Positions 52,832-60,629 of a stretch of 64,000 nucleotides of DNA are shown in pieces. Source of the DNA: Woeseiaceae bacterium (GTDB lineage: Bacteria > Pseudomonadota > Gammaproteobacteria > Steroidobacterales > Woeseiaceae); the NCBI GenBank assembly GCA_028279985.1, contig JANQMR010000030.1, positions 62,001 through 126,000 of the forward strand. The letters are read 5' to 3'. Both the position numbers and the translations under genes were made by a program. The notes under the pieces are model-generated. The model was not told the origin of the DNA, searched no databases, and saw nothing but the letters and a program-made list of their open reading frames with translations. The stretch's first letter is position 1. Each line of letters starts with the position of its first letter.

Positions 52832-54961
52832 ATGAGTATTCCGAATACCCGTATCGTTGCAGTCTCGCTGTTTGCCGTCGCCACACCGTTCGTTCACGCC
52901 CAGAGCGACACATCCGCAAGCGATGAAGTCGACGTTGATGAAGTTGAAGAAATCGTCGTCTTCGGGCAGCAAGGCTACTATGACGAAGATGCGATTTCTG
53001 CTGCTCGACTCAACTTGCCCATCGTCGAAACACCCCAGTCCTTGTTTGTCATCAATGCCGACCTGATCGCGGATCAGCAGGCCTTCCGTTTCGATCAGAT
53101 TCTGCAGAACGATTCCAGCGTGCAGAAGTCCAATAATTTTCTCGGTGCTTACTCCTCTTACTCGATTCGCGGTTTTCAGCTTTCCAACGGCAGCAACTAC
53201 TTCCGCGACGGCCGCTCGTTTTTCCATCTGGCTTCCGTGCCGGTGGAAGTGCTCGAAAGAGTGGAGGTACTGAAAGGACCGTCGTCGGTTCTCTACGGCA
53301 CCATGGCGCCCGGCGGTCTCATCAACATGATCCCGAAACGCCCCACGGCCGAACGCCAGACATCGCTCAAGCTCACTACCGGCAGCTTCGATTTTCGCCA
53401 TTTTGCAGTCGATCACGGCGGCTCTCTTACCGAGGACGGCCGAATCCGCTACCGACTCAACGGCATATATGAAGACTCGAATTCGTTCCGTGAGTTTGGC
53501 GACGGCTCCGACTTCAATACGACTCGAACCATACTCGCGGTAGCGCTGGACTGGGACATCAGCGAGGACACCAGCTTCAGATTCAACGCCGACTACACCG
53601 ATGACGATCGACCTCAGGACATCGGCTTGGTCAATCTGACCGGGGACTTCAGCGGTCAATCCTACGACCTGATCTACAATCAGCCCTGGACGCATTACAA
53701 CTCGGACGTTTCCTCCCTGTTTGCCGAAATCAATCACAATTTCAGCGACCGGTGGCGCCTCAGGGCCGGCATCAGTTCTCAGGATTACAAACGAGACCGG
53801 TACGACAATCAGGCGCGGGCACTGCCCGATGCCGCGGGCGATATCCCGGTGAGAGCTCGGCGCCGGATCAATCGTTGGGACTACGCGACCTACTACGTCG
53901 ACTTCCTTGGCGAGTTTGAAACCGGCGCCTTGCGTCATCAGATACTCATCGGTGTCGATCAAACGGACGTGGACATCGACAACAACGAAACAACGCGTAA
54001 CGAGACCTTCATTACGAACATCTTCAACCCGGTCATTCTGCCGGACCCGCTGATCGAACCGCGTCCGGAGAAAAACCTAGGCAGCGAAGATCGCTTCGGT
54101 GTGACCTTCCAGAACGTCATCTCGATTGGCGAGCAGTGGCGTGTGCTCATCGGCGCCCGCTACGACGAATTCGATTCGGAGTTTTCGGTTTTGGGCGCGC
54201 CGCTGGGTGGCCGGCCCAGTGCCGACAACATCACCCCTCGACTCGGTGTCGTGTATCTACCGAAGCCCAATCTGTCGCTTTACGCATCTTACAGCGAGAG
54301 CTTCGAGCCCAACTCAGCGGTAGGGTCGGGCTTTGCCAATGCCGGTGAAGAGCTCGATCCAACGATCGGCGAACAAATAGAGCTTGGCGTAAAATGGGAA
54401 GCGCTGGACGGCCAGCTTCTGGCAACCGGCGCGGTATTCACCATAGACCGACTCAATGCGCCGTTCGAGGATACGGTCACCAACACGATTCTGCAGCGCG
54501 GTACGCAACAGCACGACGGGGCCGAGTTCACCGTAACCGGCCTTTTGACCGATAACATCACGCTGTCCGGCGCAGCGACCTTTCTGGATGCGGAATTCAC
54601 TCAAGACGATAATCCGGCGCTGATCGGTAACACGCCCTCCGGCGTATCCGAGTTGTCGCTGAGCTTTACCGGAGAGTACGAGTTCCTGGAGGGCGCCTTA
54701 CGCGGGCTGTCGATCCAGGGTGGCGTGTTTTACGAGGGCGATCGGCCGGTCGACGATAACAACACCTACGATCTCGACGCATACGCTCGATTCGATCTCG
54801 GTTTGAAGTATGTGATGGATCGACCGTCCGGCGCGGACTTCATTTTTCGCCTGAATGCGCTTAATCTCACCGACGAAGAGTATTACAAGGCACGCAGCCC
54901 TTTTGGCGTCAATCCTGAGCTGCCGCGCGAATTCAGAGCGTCGATCGAGGCACGATTCTAG
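52832..54961 (+). CDS. TonB-dependent siderophore receptor
   Basis: 709 aa. Signal peptide ending FVHA, TonB-box-like EEIVVFG, plug domain (SSYSIRGFQLSNGSNYFRDG, RVEVLKGPSSVLYGTMAPGG), then a 22-strand barrel ending in ...FRASIEARF. The architecture is that of FhuA/FpvA-type ferric-siderophore receptors. A Fur box lies upstream. Codon use is less GC-extreme than the flanking core genes, and it is followed by PepSY and serine-hydrolase genes on the same strand. Confidence 0.93.
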   Translation: MSIPNTRIVAVSLFAVATPFVHAQSDTSASDEVDVDEVEEIVVFGQQGYYDEDAISAARLNLPIVETPQSLFVINADLIADQQAFRFDQILQNDSSVQKSNNFLGAYSSYSIRGFQLSNGSNYFRDGRSFFHLASVPVEVLERVEVLKGPSSVLYGTMAPGGLINMIPKRPTAERQTSLKLTTGSFDFRHFAVDHGGSLTEDGRIRYRLNGIYEDSNSFREFGDGSDFNTTRTILAVALDWDISEDTSFRFNADYTDDDRPQDIGLVNLTGDFSGQSYDLIYNQPWTHYNSDVSSLFAEINHNFSDRWRLRAGISSQDYKRDRYDNQARALPDAAGDIPVRARRRINRWDYATYYVDFLGEFETGALRHQILIGVDQTDVDIDNNETTRNETFITNIFNPVILPDPLIEPRPEKNLGSEDRFGVTFQNVISIGEQWRVLIGARYDEFDSEFSVLGAPLGGRPSADNITPRLGVVYLPKPNLSLYASYSESFEPNSAVGSGFANAGEELDPTIGEQIELGVKWEALDGQLLATGAVFTIDRLNAPFEDTVTNTILQRGTQQHDGAEFTVTGLLTDNITLSGAATFLDAEFTQDDNPALIGNTPSGVSELSLSFTGEYEFLEGALRGLSIQGGVFYEGDRPVDDNNTYDLDAYARFDLGLKYVMDRPSGADFIFRLNALNLTDEEYYKARSPFGVNPELPREFRASIEARF

Positions 54962-54992
54962 AAGCGGTCTCAATTAGCCATTGAATCACGTT

Positions 54993-55017
54993 GGGGTCGG
55001 ACCCGGGGTCTGACCCC
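54993..55017. terminator. Stem-loop after the TonB receptor gene
   Basis: GGGGTCGGAC (54993-55002) pairs with GTCTGACCCC (55008-55017), one G-T wobble, 5-nt loop, no T tract. Possible weak terminator or mRNA-stabilising hairpin. Confidence 0.4.
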
Positions 55018-55134
55018 TCGCTCCGCGCGGCTCATCCCGCAAAGACCGCTGCGCGGACGCGTCTAGAGAACCGCTGCACGTCAACGGGTGTATGGAAACT
55101 CAGCGGCAATGGCGGATCACACGGACCGCAGTGT

Positions 55135-56724
55135 TTGAAACCTGAATCGATCGACAAGAAGAAAAAGCCGTCGACGCCGAAACGTCGACTGTTCTATCTG
55201 CATAGCTGGCTGGGATTCAATCTCGCGTTCATCATGAGCGTGGTGCTGCTGACCGGTACGATTGCCGTCATTGCCGACGAGATCGACTGGCTGGTGCAGC
55301 CCCCGATGCGAGTGAGCCCCGACGGTGAGCGGGTGTCTTGGGGCGCGATGGAAGCGGCGGCCAGGGCTGCCGCTCCGGAGGACGCGCTGATCCAGCTCAT
55401 GCAAGGCGAAGGCGATCATTTCGCCCATCGTGCCATGTTCGCAAGACCCGGTGGCGGAAACTACTACCTGAACGTCAATCAATGGACTGGTGAGGTCACC
55501 GGGACGACTCCCTCGCTGACCGTACAGCGTTTTTTTCGCGATCTGCATCGCTATCTGTTCATGCCGTCATCGATTAGCCTGCCCATCGTTTGTGCCATGG
55601 GATTCGTACTGTTGGTGTCGCTGTACACGGGCCTGAAAACCGCCGGCCGTTTACGCACCGTTGCCGTTCGAATCCGGTTCAACAAAGGCACTCGCGTCGT
55701 CATCGGCGATTTTCATCGCGCGGCCGGCGTGTGGTCGATCTGGTTTCTCGTTCTGATTGCCGTCACGGGCATCTGGTATCTGGTGGAGTTCGGCGGGGCG
55801 ATACTGGGCAAACGTTTCGAGCCGCCGCGCACCGCCTTGACTAGCGAGCGGCTCGAGGAGCTGGGGGACGTTCTGCCCATGGTTGGGGCAGATGTATTCA
55901 TCGCCCGGGCGCGTGCTGCAATTCCGGACTGGGAACCGACGCGCATCATCTATCCCACGCGACCGGGGGCTGCGATCATCGTATTCGGGCGCTGGAAAGA
56001 TCCCATCGTCCGGCCGCGGGCGAACCGGGTGAGTCTGGACCCGGCGGATGGCTCCGTTCTGCAAGTGGTACGCTCGAACAGCAGTGGCGTGCTCGCTTAT
56101 GTGAACGACCTTGCCGATCCCCTGCATTTCGGAGATATGGGTCGGCTACTCAGTGTAAAGCTCGTCTGGTTCGTTTTCGGCGCAGTACTCACGTCGCTTT
56201 CGCTTACCGGGGTGTGGCTGACATACCGCCGACTGCAACGCGTCTCAACGACCGCGGCGCAGATCGCAACACTCCCCATCCTGCTGGCAACGCTTTGGTC
56301 CGGTTACCTGTATGTCAACCGATACCTCGACAGTGGCCATGACGACGCGCCGCATATCGCGGCTCGCGCGACTGCCGGTCCATTTCATGTCGAGTTGCGA
56401 CACGCTGACGAACGAAACCGCCCCCAGGCCGTCTCGTTGCACATATCGCACCTCGAGGGCCGGCCGCTTGTGCGCGAGGCGGTCCTGCACGATGCGGCGG
56501 GGAAAAGCTACGCCCTTTCACCCCGGTTTTTCGGCCCGAGCGCCATTTTTCACGGTGAATTACCCGAAGGCGCGGACGTTCTTCGGCAGGCGGTATCAAT
56601 CGGCATCATGGACTGGTCGGGCGTTTGGCATACGGCAGAAATTCGAATGCTATGCCGAGAACTTCCTCACCTTTCTCAGACTCGCTGCCTTCATGATCCT
56701 CGCCAAAATGTATCTATGAGATAG
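55135..56724 (+). CDS. PepSY-associated TM protein (ferric-siderophore reductase type)
   Basis: About 529 aa. Lys-rich N-terminus, RRLFYLHSWLGFNLAFIMSVVLLTGTIAVI, extracytoplasmic PepSY regions, RFFRDLHRYLF and FHRAAGVWSIWFLVLIAVTGIWY, the His-rich helices seen in PepSY_TM proteins, some of which reduce Fe(III)-siderophores. The C-terminal 130 residues are an extra extracytoplasmic domain. No in-frame ATG precedes the first helix; TTG 55135 is my best start, with an open frame continuing to 54991. Position behind the receptor supports an iron role. Confidence 0.8.
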   Translation: MKPESIDKKKKPSTPKRRLFYLHSWLGFNLAFIMSVVLLTGTIAVIADEIDWLVQPPMRVSPDGERVSWGAMEAAARAAAPEDALIQLMQGEGDHFAHRAMFARPGGGNYYLNVNQWTGEVTGTTPSLTVQRFFRDLHRYLFMPSSISLPIVCAMGFVLLVSLYTGLKTAGRLRTVAVRIRFNKGTRVVIGDFHRAAGVWSIWFLVLIAVTGIWYLVEFGGAILGKRFEPPRTALTSERLEELGDVLPMVGADVFIARARAAIPDWEPTRIIYPTRPGAAIIVFGRWKDPIVRPRANRVSLDPADGSVLQVVRSNSSGVLAYVNDLADPLHFGDMGRLLSVKLVWFVFGAVLTSLSLTGVWLTYRRLQRVSTTAAQIATLPILLATLWSGYLYVNRYLDSGHDDAPHIAARATAGPFHVELRHADERNRPQAVSLHISHLEGRPLVREAVLHDAAGKSYALSPRFFGPSAIFHGELPEGADVLRQAVSIGIMDWSGVWHTAEIRMLCRELPHLSQTRCLHDPRQNVSMR

Positions 56725-56803
56725 GTTCTGGCGATTTATCAAAAAGTGATTCATCGCTCATGCCACGCGGTATGCTAGGTCATTCAGACAGGGACACTAA
56801 CCT

Positions 56804-58678
56804 ATGAGCTATGCCAGACAACTGCTGACGGTGGTGTGCCTTTTGCTTAGTGTGCATCTGCATGGCGCGGAGGACGTAGCTGCCGATCCGGCCACCAGCC
56901 CCGAAGCACTCGATGCCCGTATTCTCACCATACTGGAAGAAACCGGTACACCGGGCATGATCGGCGTCATCGTTGATGGCGATGAAGTGGTTTGGCAAGG
57001 CGCGCTGGGAATGGCGAATCTGGATTTCGAGCAGCCCGTCACCCACGACACACTTTTTCGCGTTGGTTCCATCTCCAAGTCCCTCGTGTCACTGGCAATT
57101 CTCAAGCTGGTAGAGCGCGGACAACTCAAGCTTGATGACCTGATCCGCGATCTGGCTCCGGAAACGGGCGTGGTCAATCCATGGGAGGAAACAGACCCGG
57201 TCAGACTCGCACATACGCTGGAACATACGGCAGGGTTCGACGATATTCACTTTAGGGACTTTGCTTTTAGTGACCCCAATGTGACGAATATACAGGGCAT
57301 TGAATTCAACAATCATTCACGCAATGTCCGGTGGCGCCCTGGCACACGCATGGCCTATTCCAACATAGGTCCGCCAATCGCAGCCGTTGCCCTGGAAAAC
57401 GTTACCGGCATGACTTTCGAAAGTTTCGTCGATCGGGAGATATTCGGTCCTCTGGGCATGAATACCGCCACCTTTTTCTTCGCCGAAGGCGTCGCGTCCA
57501 GCTATGGCCCTGACAATCAACTGTCACCCTACACCCACATCCCCGTGCGCCCATCCGGCGCGATGAACGTAACCGGTGCCGATATGGCCCGGCTGCTCAA
57601 AATGTTCATTGGCCGCGGCTCGTTGGGCAGTTTCCAACTGATCCGGCCCGACACGCTGGCACGCATGGAAACGCCCACCACGACAGTTGGTGCGGAACGA
57701 GGCTTGGAAGTCGGCTACGGCCTCAGCAACTACACCAGCATCAGAAATGGATTCGTCTTCCACGGACATAACGGCGGCATTGACGGCTTCTCATCCAGCT
57801 ACGCTTATCTCCCCGAGGCGGGGCGCGGTTATTTTTATTCAGTGAACCAGCGCAATCGGCCGGCCATTCGTCGGATCAACGAATTGATCGTCGACTTTAT
57901 TACCCACGATCTGACTCCCCCGACTCCGCCTCCCGTAGTCGAGATCAGTGATGCTGAGTTAGCCGGCTTTGAAGGATTCTATGAATCTGACTCGCCCCGC
58001 ATGCAATTGCTGGCAGGCATCGAAAAGTTATCTTTCAGAACCATTCGTGCCGACGATGGAAAGTTGACCTTGAAACCCCTGTTGGGTGAAGAAACAGAGC
58101 TCTTACCGCTTGGCAACAATCAGTTCAGAAGAGATGAAGATCCCGTTGCCACTTTCGTTTTTGCCACTTCGTCAGACAATGAAAACCTGCTGCAGCTCGG
58201 TCATAGTACATTCAAGAAAACTGGGCCAATCAAAGCCTATGGCCGACTACTTGCAATTCTGTACGCAGCGATCATGTGGATCAGCAGTCTGGTTTTTGCG
58301 CTGTACTGGATAGTCAAAAAGCTACGCCCAAGACATACAAGGTCGGCCACCCCTTATATGCGAGTTCGCGCAATGCCGGCAGCAGCGGCAGCAACTTTTG
58401 CTTTGTTCGTTTTCTTGGTGTTCAGACTGCTTGATATCCAAACACCGTCAGACATCGGCGTACTTACACCCCTTACCTTTGGATTCTGGCTCGTGTCATG
58501 GATGTTTCCTGTGTTGACAGGGCTTGCGATGTTTGCGGTTGTTTCACAGTACAAGCATCGCCGGGAAGTTGGCCTAGCGGTGTGGCACCATTCATTGCAC
58601 ACGGTGCTCGGCCTCGCCTTCTTTACCCTCTTTATGTTCAGCTTTGGATTTGTCGGATTACGGACTTGGGCTTACTAG
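56804..58678 (+). CDS. Class C beta-lactamase-like serine hydrolase with C-terminal membrane helices
   Basis: 624 aa. Signal peptide (LLTVVCLLLSVHLHGA), serine hydrolase domain with nucleophile Ser89 in SISK, a YSN triad near residue 180 and HGHNGGIDGFSS near 320. It is followed by a beta-rich region and three membrane helices from about residue 490, as in several Pab87/FmtA-like or D-stereospecific peptidases. GC is lower than the core. The TAG stop lies in the left CTAG of a miniature element. Activity on peptides or esters is inferred. Confidence 0.85.
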   Translation: MSYARQLLTVVCLLLSVHLHGAEDVAADPATSPEALDARILTILEETGTPGMIGVIVDGDEVVWQGALGMANLDFEQPVTHDTLFRVGSISKSLVSLAILKLVERGQLKLDDLIRDLAPETGVVNPWEETDPVRLAHTLEHTAGFDDIHFRDFAFSDPNVTNIQGIEFNNHSRNVRWRPGTRMAYSNIGPPIAAVALENVTGMTFESFVDREIFGPLGMNTATFFFAEGVASSYGPDNQLSPYTHIPVRPSGAMNVTGADMARLLKMFIGRGSLGSFQLIRPDTLARMETPTTTVGAERGLEVGYGLSNYTSIRNGFVFHGHNGGIDGFSSSYAYLPEAGRGYFYSVNQRNRPAIRRINELIVDFITHDLTPPTPPPVVEISDAELAGFEGFYESDSPRMQLLAGIEKLSFRTIRADDGKLTLKPLLGEETELLPLGNNQFRRDEDPVATFVFATSSDNENLLQLGHSTFKKTGPIKAYGRLLAILYAAIMWISSLVFALYWIVKKLRPRHTRSATPYMRVRAMPAAAAATFALFVFLVFRLLDIQTPSDIGVLTPLTFGFWLVSWMFPVLTGLAMFAVVSQYKHRREVGLAVWHHSLHTVLGLAFFTLFMFSFGFVGLRTWAY

Positions 58679-58709
58679 GGAGCCTCTGCACAAGTCTGGC
58701 GAGGGCTCC
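58679..58709. mobile_element. 31-bp miniature element flanked by CTAG, core TCTGCACAAGTCTGG
   Basis: GGAGCC (58679-58684) and GGCTCC (58704-58709) are inverted ends around the dispersed core 58685-58699. CTAG stands at both sides (58675-58678, 58710-58713) like a 4-bp target duplication. Related copies lie at 13799 and 62690. Confidence 0.65.
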
Positions 58710-58721
58710 CTAGTGTCCTGT
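58710..58721. repeat. CTAG element half-site
   Basis: CTAGTGTCCTGT, sharing its CTAG with the neighbouring 31-bp element; no inverted partner within 100 bp. Confidence 0.55.
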
Positions 58722-58810
58722 TAACACGACGCCAGTAACACCGCCCGAGGGCCGTCGCGGGCGGTTGACCGACATCCGTCGGTCGTATACTGTTTATCCA
58801 TGGTACTGGC

Positions 58811-59059
58811 TCAGTTTGAATTTCTAGCCGGTGGCCGCCATTTCAGGAGGCGCTTGCGCCCCTCGATCCTGATTTGTTCAAGTTCGGCTTTCAGCAAGTT
58901 TATTGCTTCATCCAATTCGCCCGGTGTCATGCATTGCGACGTTAGGTGCGCATCACCATTCTTAGTGACAACTTGTGCGAAAGGACTGAAAGGATAGTCC
59001 CCGATTTTGGGTTCGACCCATTGGAGGTCTAAGCGTACGGTTTTCACTGTGTCCCTCAC
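58811..59059 (-). CDS. Hypothetical 82-aa protein
   Basis: MRDTVKTVRLDLQWVEPKIG ... MTPGELDEAINLLKAELEQI: a short beta region then a predicted helix, lower GC and no known family. Divergent from the small basic protein gene, with about 40 bp between starts, so the two may share a control region. It is read as a real gene because the amino-acid composition is protein-like and no better frame exists. Confidence 0.55.
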   Translation of the reverse strand: MRDTVKTVRLDLQWVEPKIGDYPFSPFAQVVTKNGDAHLTSQCMTPGELDEAINLLKAELEQIRIEGRKRLLKWRPPARNSN

Positions 59060-59066
59060 TGCTGTT

Positions 59067-59095
59067 CGGTCATGCTTGAGCGGTCATGCTATAAT
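59067..59095 (+). promoter_or_regulatory. Promoter with 14-bp direct repeat; predicted leaderless transcript
   Basis: Perfect TATAAT (59090-59095) seven bases before ATG 59102 puts the transcription start at or next to the start codon. CGGTCATGCT occurs twice (59067 and 59081), the second copy touching the -10, an arrangement suited to autoregulation. Confidence 0.5.
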
Positions 59096-59101
59096 AAACG
59101 C

Positions 59102-59335
59102 ATGAGTAAGCCCAAGCGCCCGCGAGACACTAATCAGCTAGCGAAGCGGATCGTAGACCTGTCTACCGGTCAGGCCGAAGAAGAAGACCCCGACGAGGGC
59201 AAAGATCCGGCGGCGGTTGCGCTCGGGCGAAAAGGCGGCTTGAAAGGCGGGAAAGCGAGGGCCAAAAAGCTATCTGCGGAGCAACGCAAAGAAATCGCTA
59301 AGAAGGCTGCTGCTGCCCGTTGGGCGAAGAAGTGA
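59102..59335 (+). CDS. Small basic Lys/Ala-rich protein
   Basis: 77 aa from ATG 59102. A Glu/Asp-rich middle (AEEEDPDEGKDP), then ALGRKGGLKGGKARAKKLSA and a lysine/alanine helix ending AAARWAKK, a histone H1-like or KGG-type DNA/RNA-binding tail common in accessory regions. Its 3' end overlaps the convergent gene by 38 bp. No enzymatic role is suggested. Confidence 0.65.
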   Translation: MSKPKRPRDTNQLAKRIVDLSTGQAEEEDPDEGKDPAAVALGRKGGLKGGKARAKKLSAEQRKEIAKKAAAARWAKK

Positions 59336-60116
59336 CCTTGATCGTTACTCCTTTCTCATTACCGCTATACATCAAATCGAAGGCATTTATAGCCGTTTGC
59401 AGCCAGCGCTGACGTTCTGCTATGGGCCATTCTTCACCTTCGCCTGGAAGCTTCTCAAGTAAACCCAGGATGAAGTAAGGCAAGTCGCCGTGCCCCCCGC
59501 CACCACCGCCTGTCTTTAGCGTTTGCGTCGGTTTCGGATCGGATCGCTCAGGCTCTGGCGCCGCTGCGCCCCGATGAAACGACGGAATAACCAGCCGATC
59601 CTTCCCATGATTGAAGAATCCGGCCTGTTGGGCAGAACGGTCGAAAGCTTGCCGAGCCTTGTTTGTTTGCTTCGATGACACCCCTAAAGCGGCCATTTCG
59701 CGTTCGAGGGCAGCCGTGGGTGGCAACATGTGCCCTTTGTATTTCTCATAGATAGCGCTGTAGAGCGGAACCGCAAGGAAAGCCTCAGCTCTTGCCTGCT
59801 CCTCCTGAGCAGGATCAACGATGCGGCGGCCTAGTTCAGTCAAATTGACGTGACCTCTCTCTGTTTCAACCAGGCCAAATATCCTGGCTGTTGAGGTATT
59901 TAGTCGAAACGCGCCGCTCATCGCGGATTGGTTCATGTAAGCCGCAAGAGACTCGGTTTCGCAGCTTAGCCCGGCGTTCTCGTGCAATGCGCTAGCGACG
60001 CTGATCGCGTTGTCTAGATCGTTATACGGAAAGGCGATGGTTGATCGCTCTCTAGTTTTTGTCTCGCCGTCCGGCTTAGCAGCGGATGACTTCAGATCAA
60101 CAGTATTGCCGGCCAT
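59298..60116 (-). CDS. Hypothetical protein with winged-helix-like N-terminal domain
   Basis: 272 aa (TIAFPYNDLDNAISVASALH ... RIFGLVETERGHVNLTELGRRIVDP). The segment 40-105 has the helix-turn-helix plus wing look of a small DNA-binding domain. There is a Gly/Pro-rich linker (TGGGGGGHGD) near residue 205 and a C-terminal LGLLEKLPGEGEEWP helix. I do not know the family; similar proteins appear in phage-derived and accessory loci. The stop is TAG at 59298. Confidence 0.6.
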   Translation of the reverse strand: MAGNTVDLKSSAAKPDGETKTRERSTIAFPYNDLDNAISVASALHENAGLSCETESLAAYMNQSAMSGAFRLNTSTARIFGLVETERGHVNLTELGRRIVDPAQEEQARAEAFLAVPLYSAIYEKYKGHMLPPTAALEREMAALGVSSKQTNKARQAFDRSAQQAGFFNHGKDRLVIPSFHRGAAAPEPERSDPKPTQTLKTGGGGGGHGDLPYFILGLLEKLPGEGEEWPIAERQRWLQTAINAFDLMYSGNEKGVTIKVTSSPNGQQQPS

Positions 60117-60272
60117 GGGGGTATCTCCTTCCGGCGCTAAAGGCGCCAGCGAAGATCAATATATGATTCCGTTTGACTGTTTGCAAGTTCGTTTGTCGGA
60201 AAAACCATTACTTTGTTTGCCTGAGCCTTGACGTTGGCATTATTCTGCGGCTAAATAGCCTAGCCCAAAAAC

Positions 60273-60300
60273 AAAACCCGCCGGGTTAGGGGCGGGTTTT
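60273..60300. terminator. Bidirectional intrinsic terminator before the tRNA pair
   Basis: AAAACCCGCC (60273-60282) and GGCGGGTTTT (60291-60300) form a 10-bp stem with an 8-nt loop and A/T ends on both strands. No gene ends here on the plus strand, so it may insulate the tRNAs from upstream transcription. Confidence 0.8.
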
Positions 60301-60311
60301 GCGCGGGCGGT

Positions 60312-60385
60312 GCGCCTGTAGCTCAGCTGAATAGAGCGCCTAGCTGCTAACTGGGAGGTCGCTGGTTTGAATCCAGCCGGGCGCG
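60312..60385 (+). tRNA. Non-canonical tRNA with GCU anticodon on a short-variable-loop (Arg-like) body
   Basis: Full cloverleaf: acceptor GCGCCTG/CGGGCGC, D-stem GCTC/GAGC, anticodon stem CCTAG/CTGGG, loop CTGCTAA (anticodon GCT, 60346-60348), 5-nt variable loop AGGTC, T-arm GCTGG-TTTGAAT-CCAGC, discriminator G. GCU reads AGY serine codons, but bacterial tRNA-Ser has a long variable arm; this body resembles tRNA-Arg. G19 and C56 are replaced by A and U, keeping the loop-loop pair. CCA is not encoded (CCC follows). Amino-acid identity is unclear. Confidence 0.75.
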
Positions 60386-60396
60386 CCCTTTACAAC

Positions 60397-60483
60397 GCGC
60401 AGGTGGCGAAATTGGTAGCCGCAATGGTCTTTAAAACCATGGTCTCCCACGACGTGCGGGTTCGAATCCCGCCCTGCGCACCA
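60397..60483 (+). tRNA. tRNA-Leu-like ochre suppressor (anticodon UUA)
   Basis: Cloverleaf with acceptor GCGCAGG/CCTGCGC, D-stem GCG/CGC, anticodon stem ATGGT/ACCAT, seven-base loop CTTTAAA, 15-nt variable arm (GTC...GAC stem), T-arm GCGGG-TTCGAAT-CCCGC, discriminator A and encoded CCA. The loop places the anticodon at TTA (60431-60433), which reads the UAA stop codon, not the Leu codon UUA that a UAA anticodon would read. The long variable arm and A73 are leucine identity features, so it may insert leucine at UAA. Confidence 0.75.
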
Positions 60484-60629
60484 CCGACTTTCGACGGTGG
60501 ATTCGTTGTATTTATTACCGTTTACGCTGAAAAGCAAGGAATTATGAGTAACTTTTCGTGGAGTCATTAGAGGCATATAAAATGAACTAAATGCTTGATC
60601 GGTTAAGCAAACGTAAGTATTATTTACCT

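Noticed and set aside
60312..60385. Calling the GCU tRNA a pseudogene
   Set aside because: All four stems are intact and the G19-C56 pair is covaried, which argues against decay; kept as a non-canonical tRNA.
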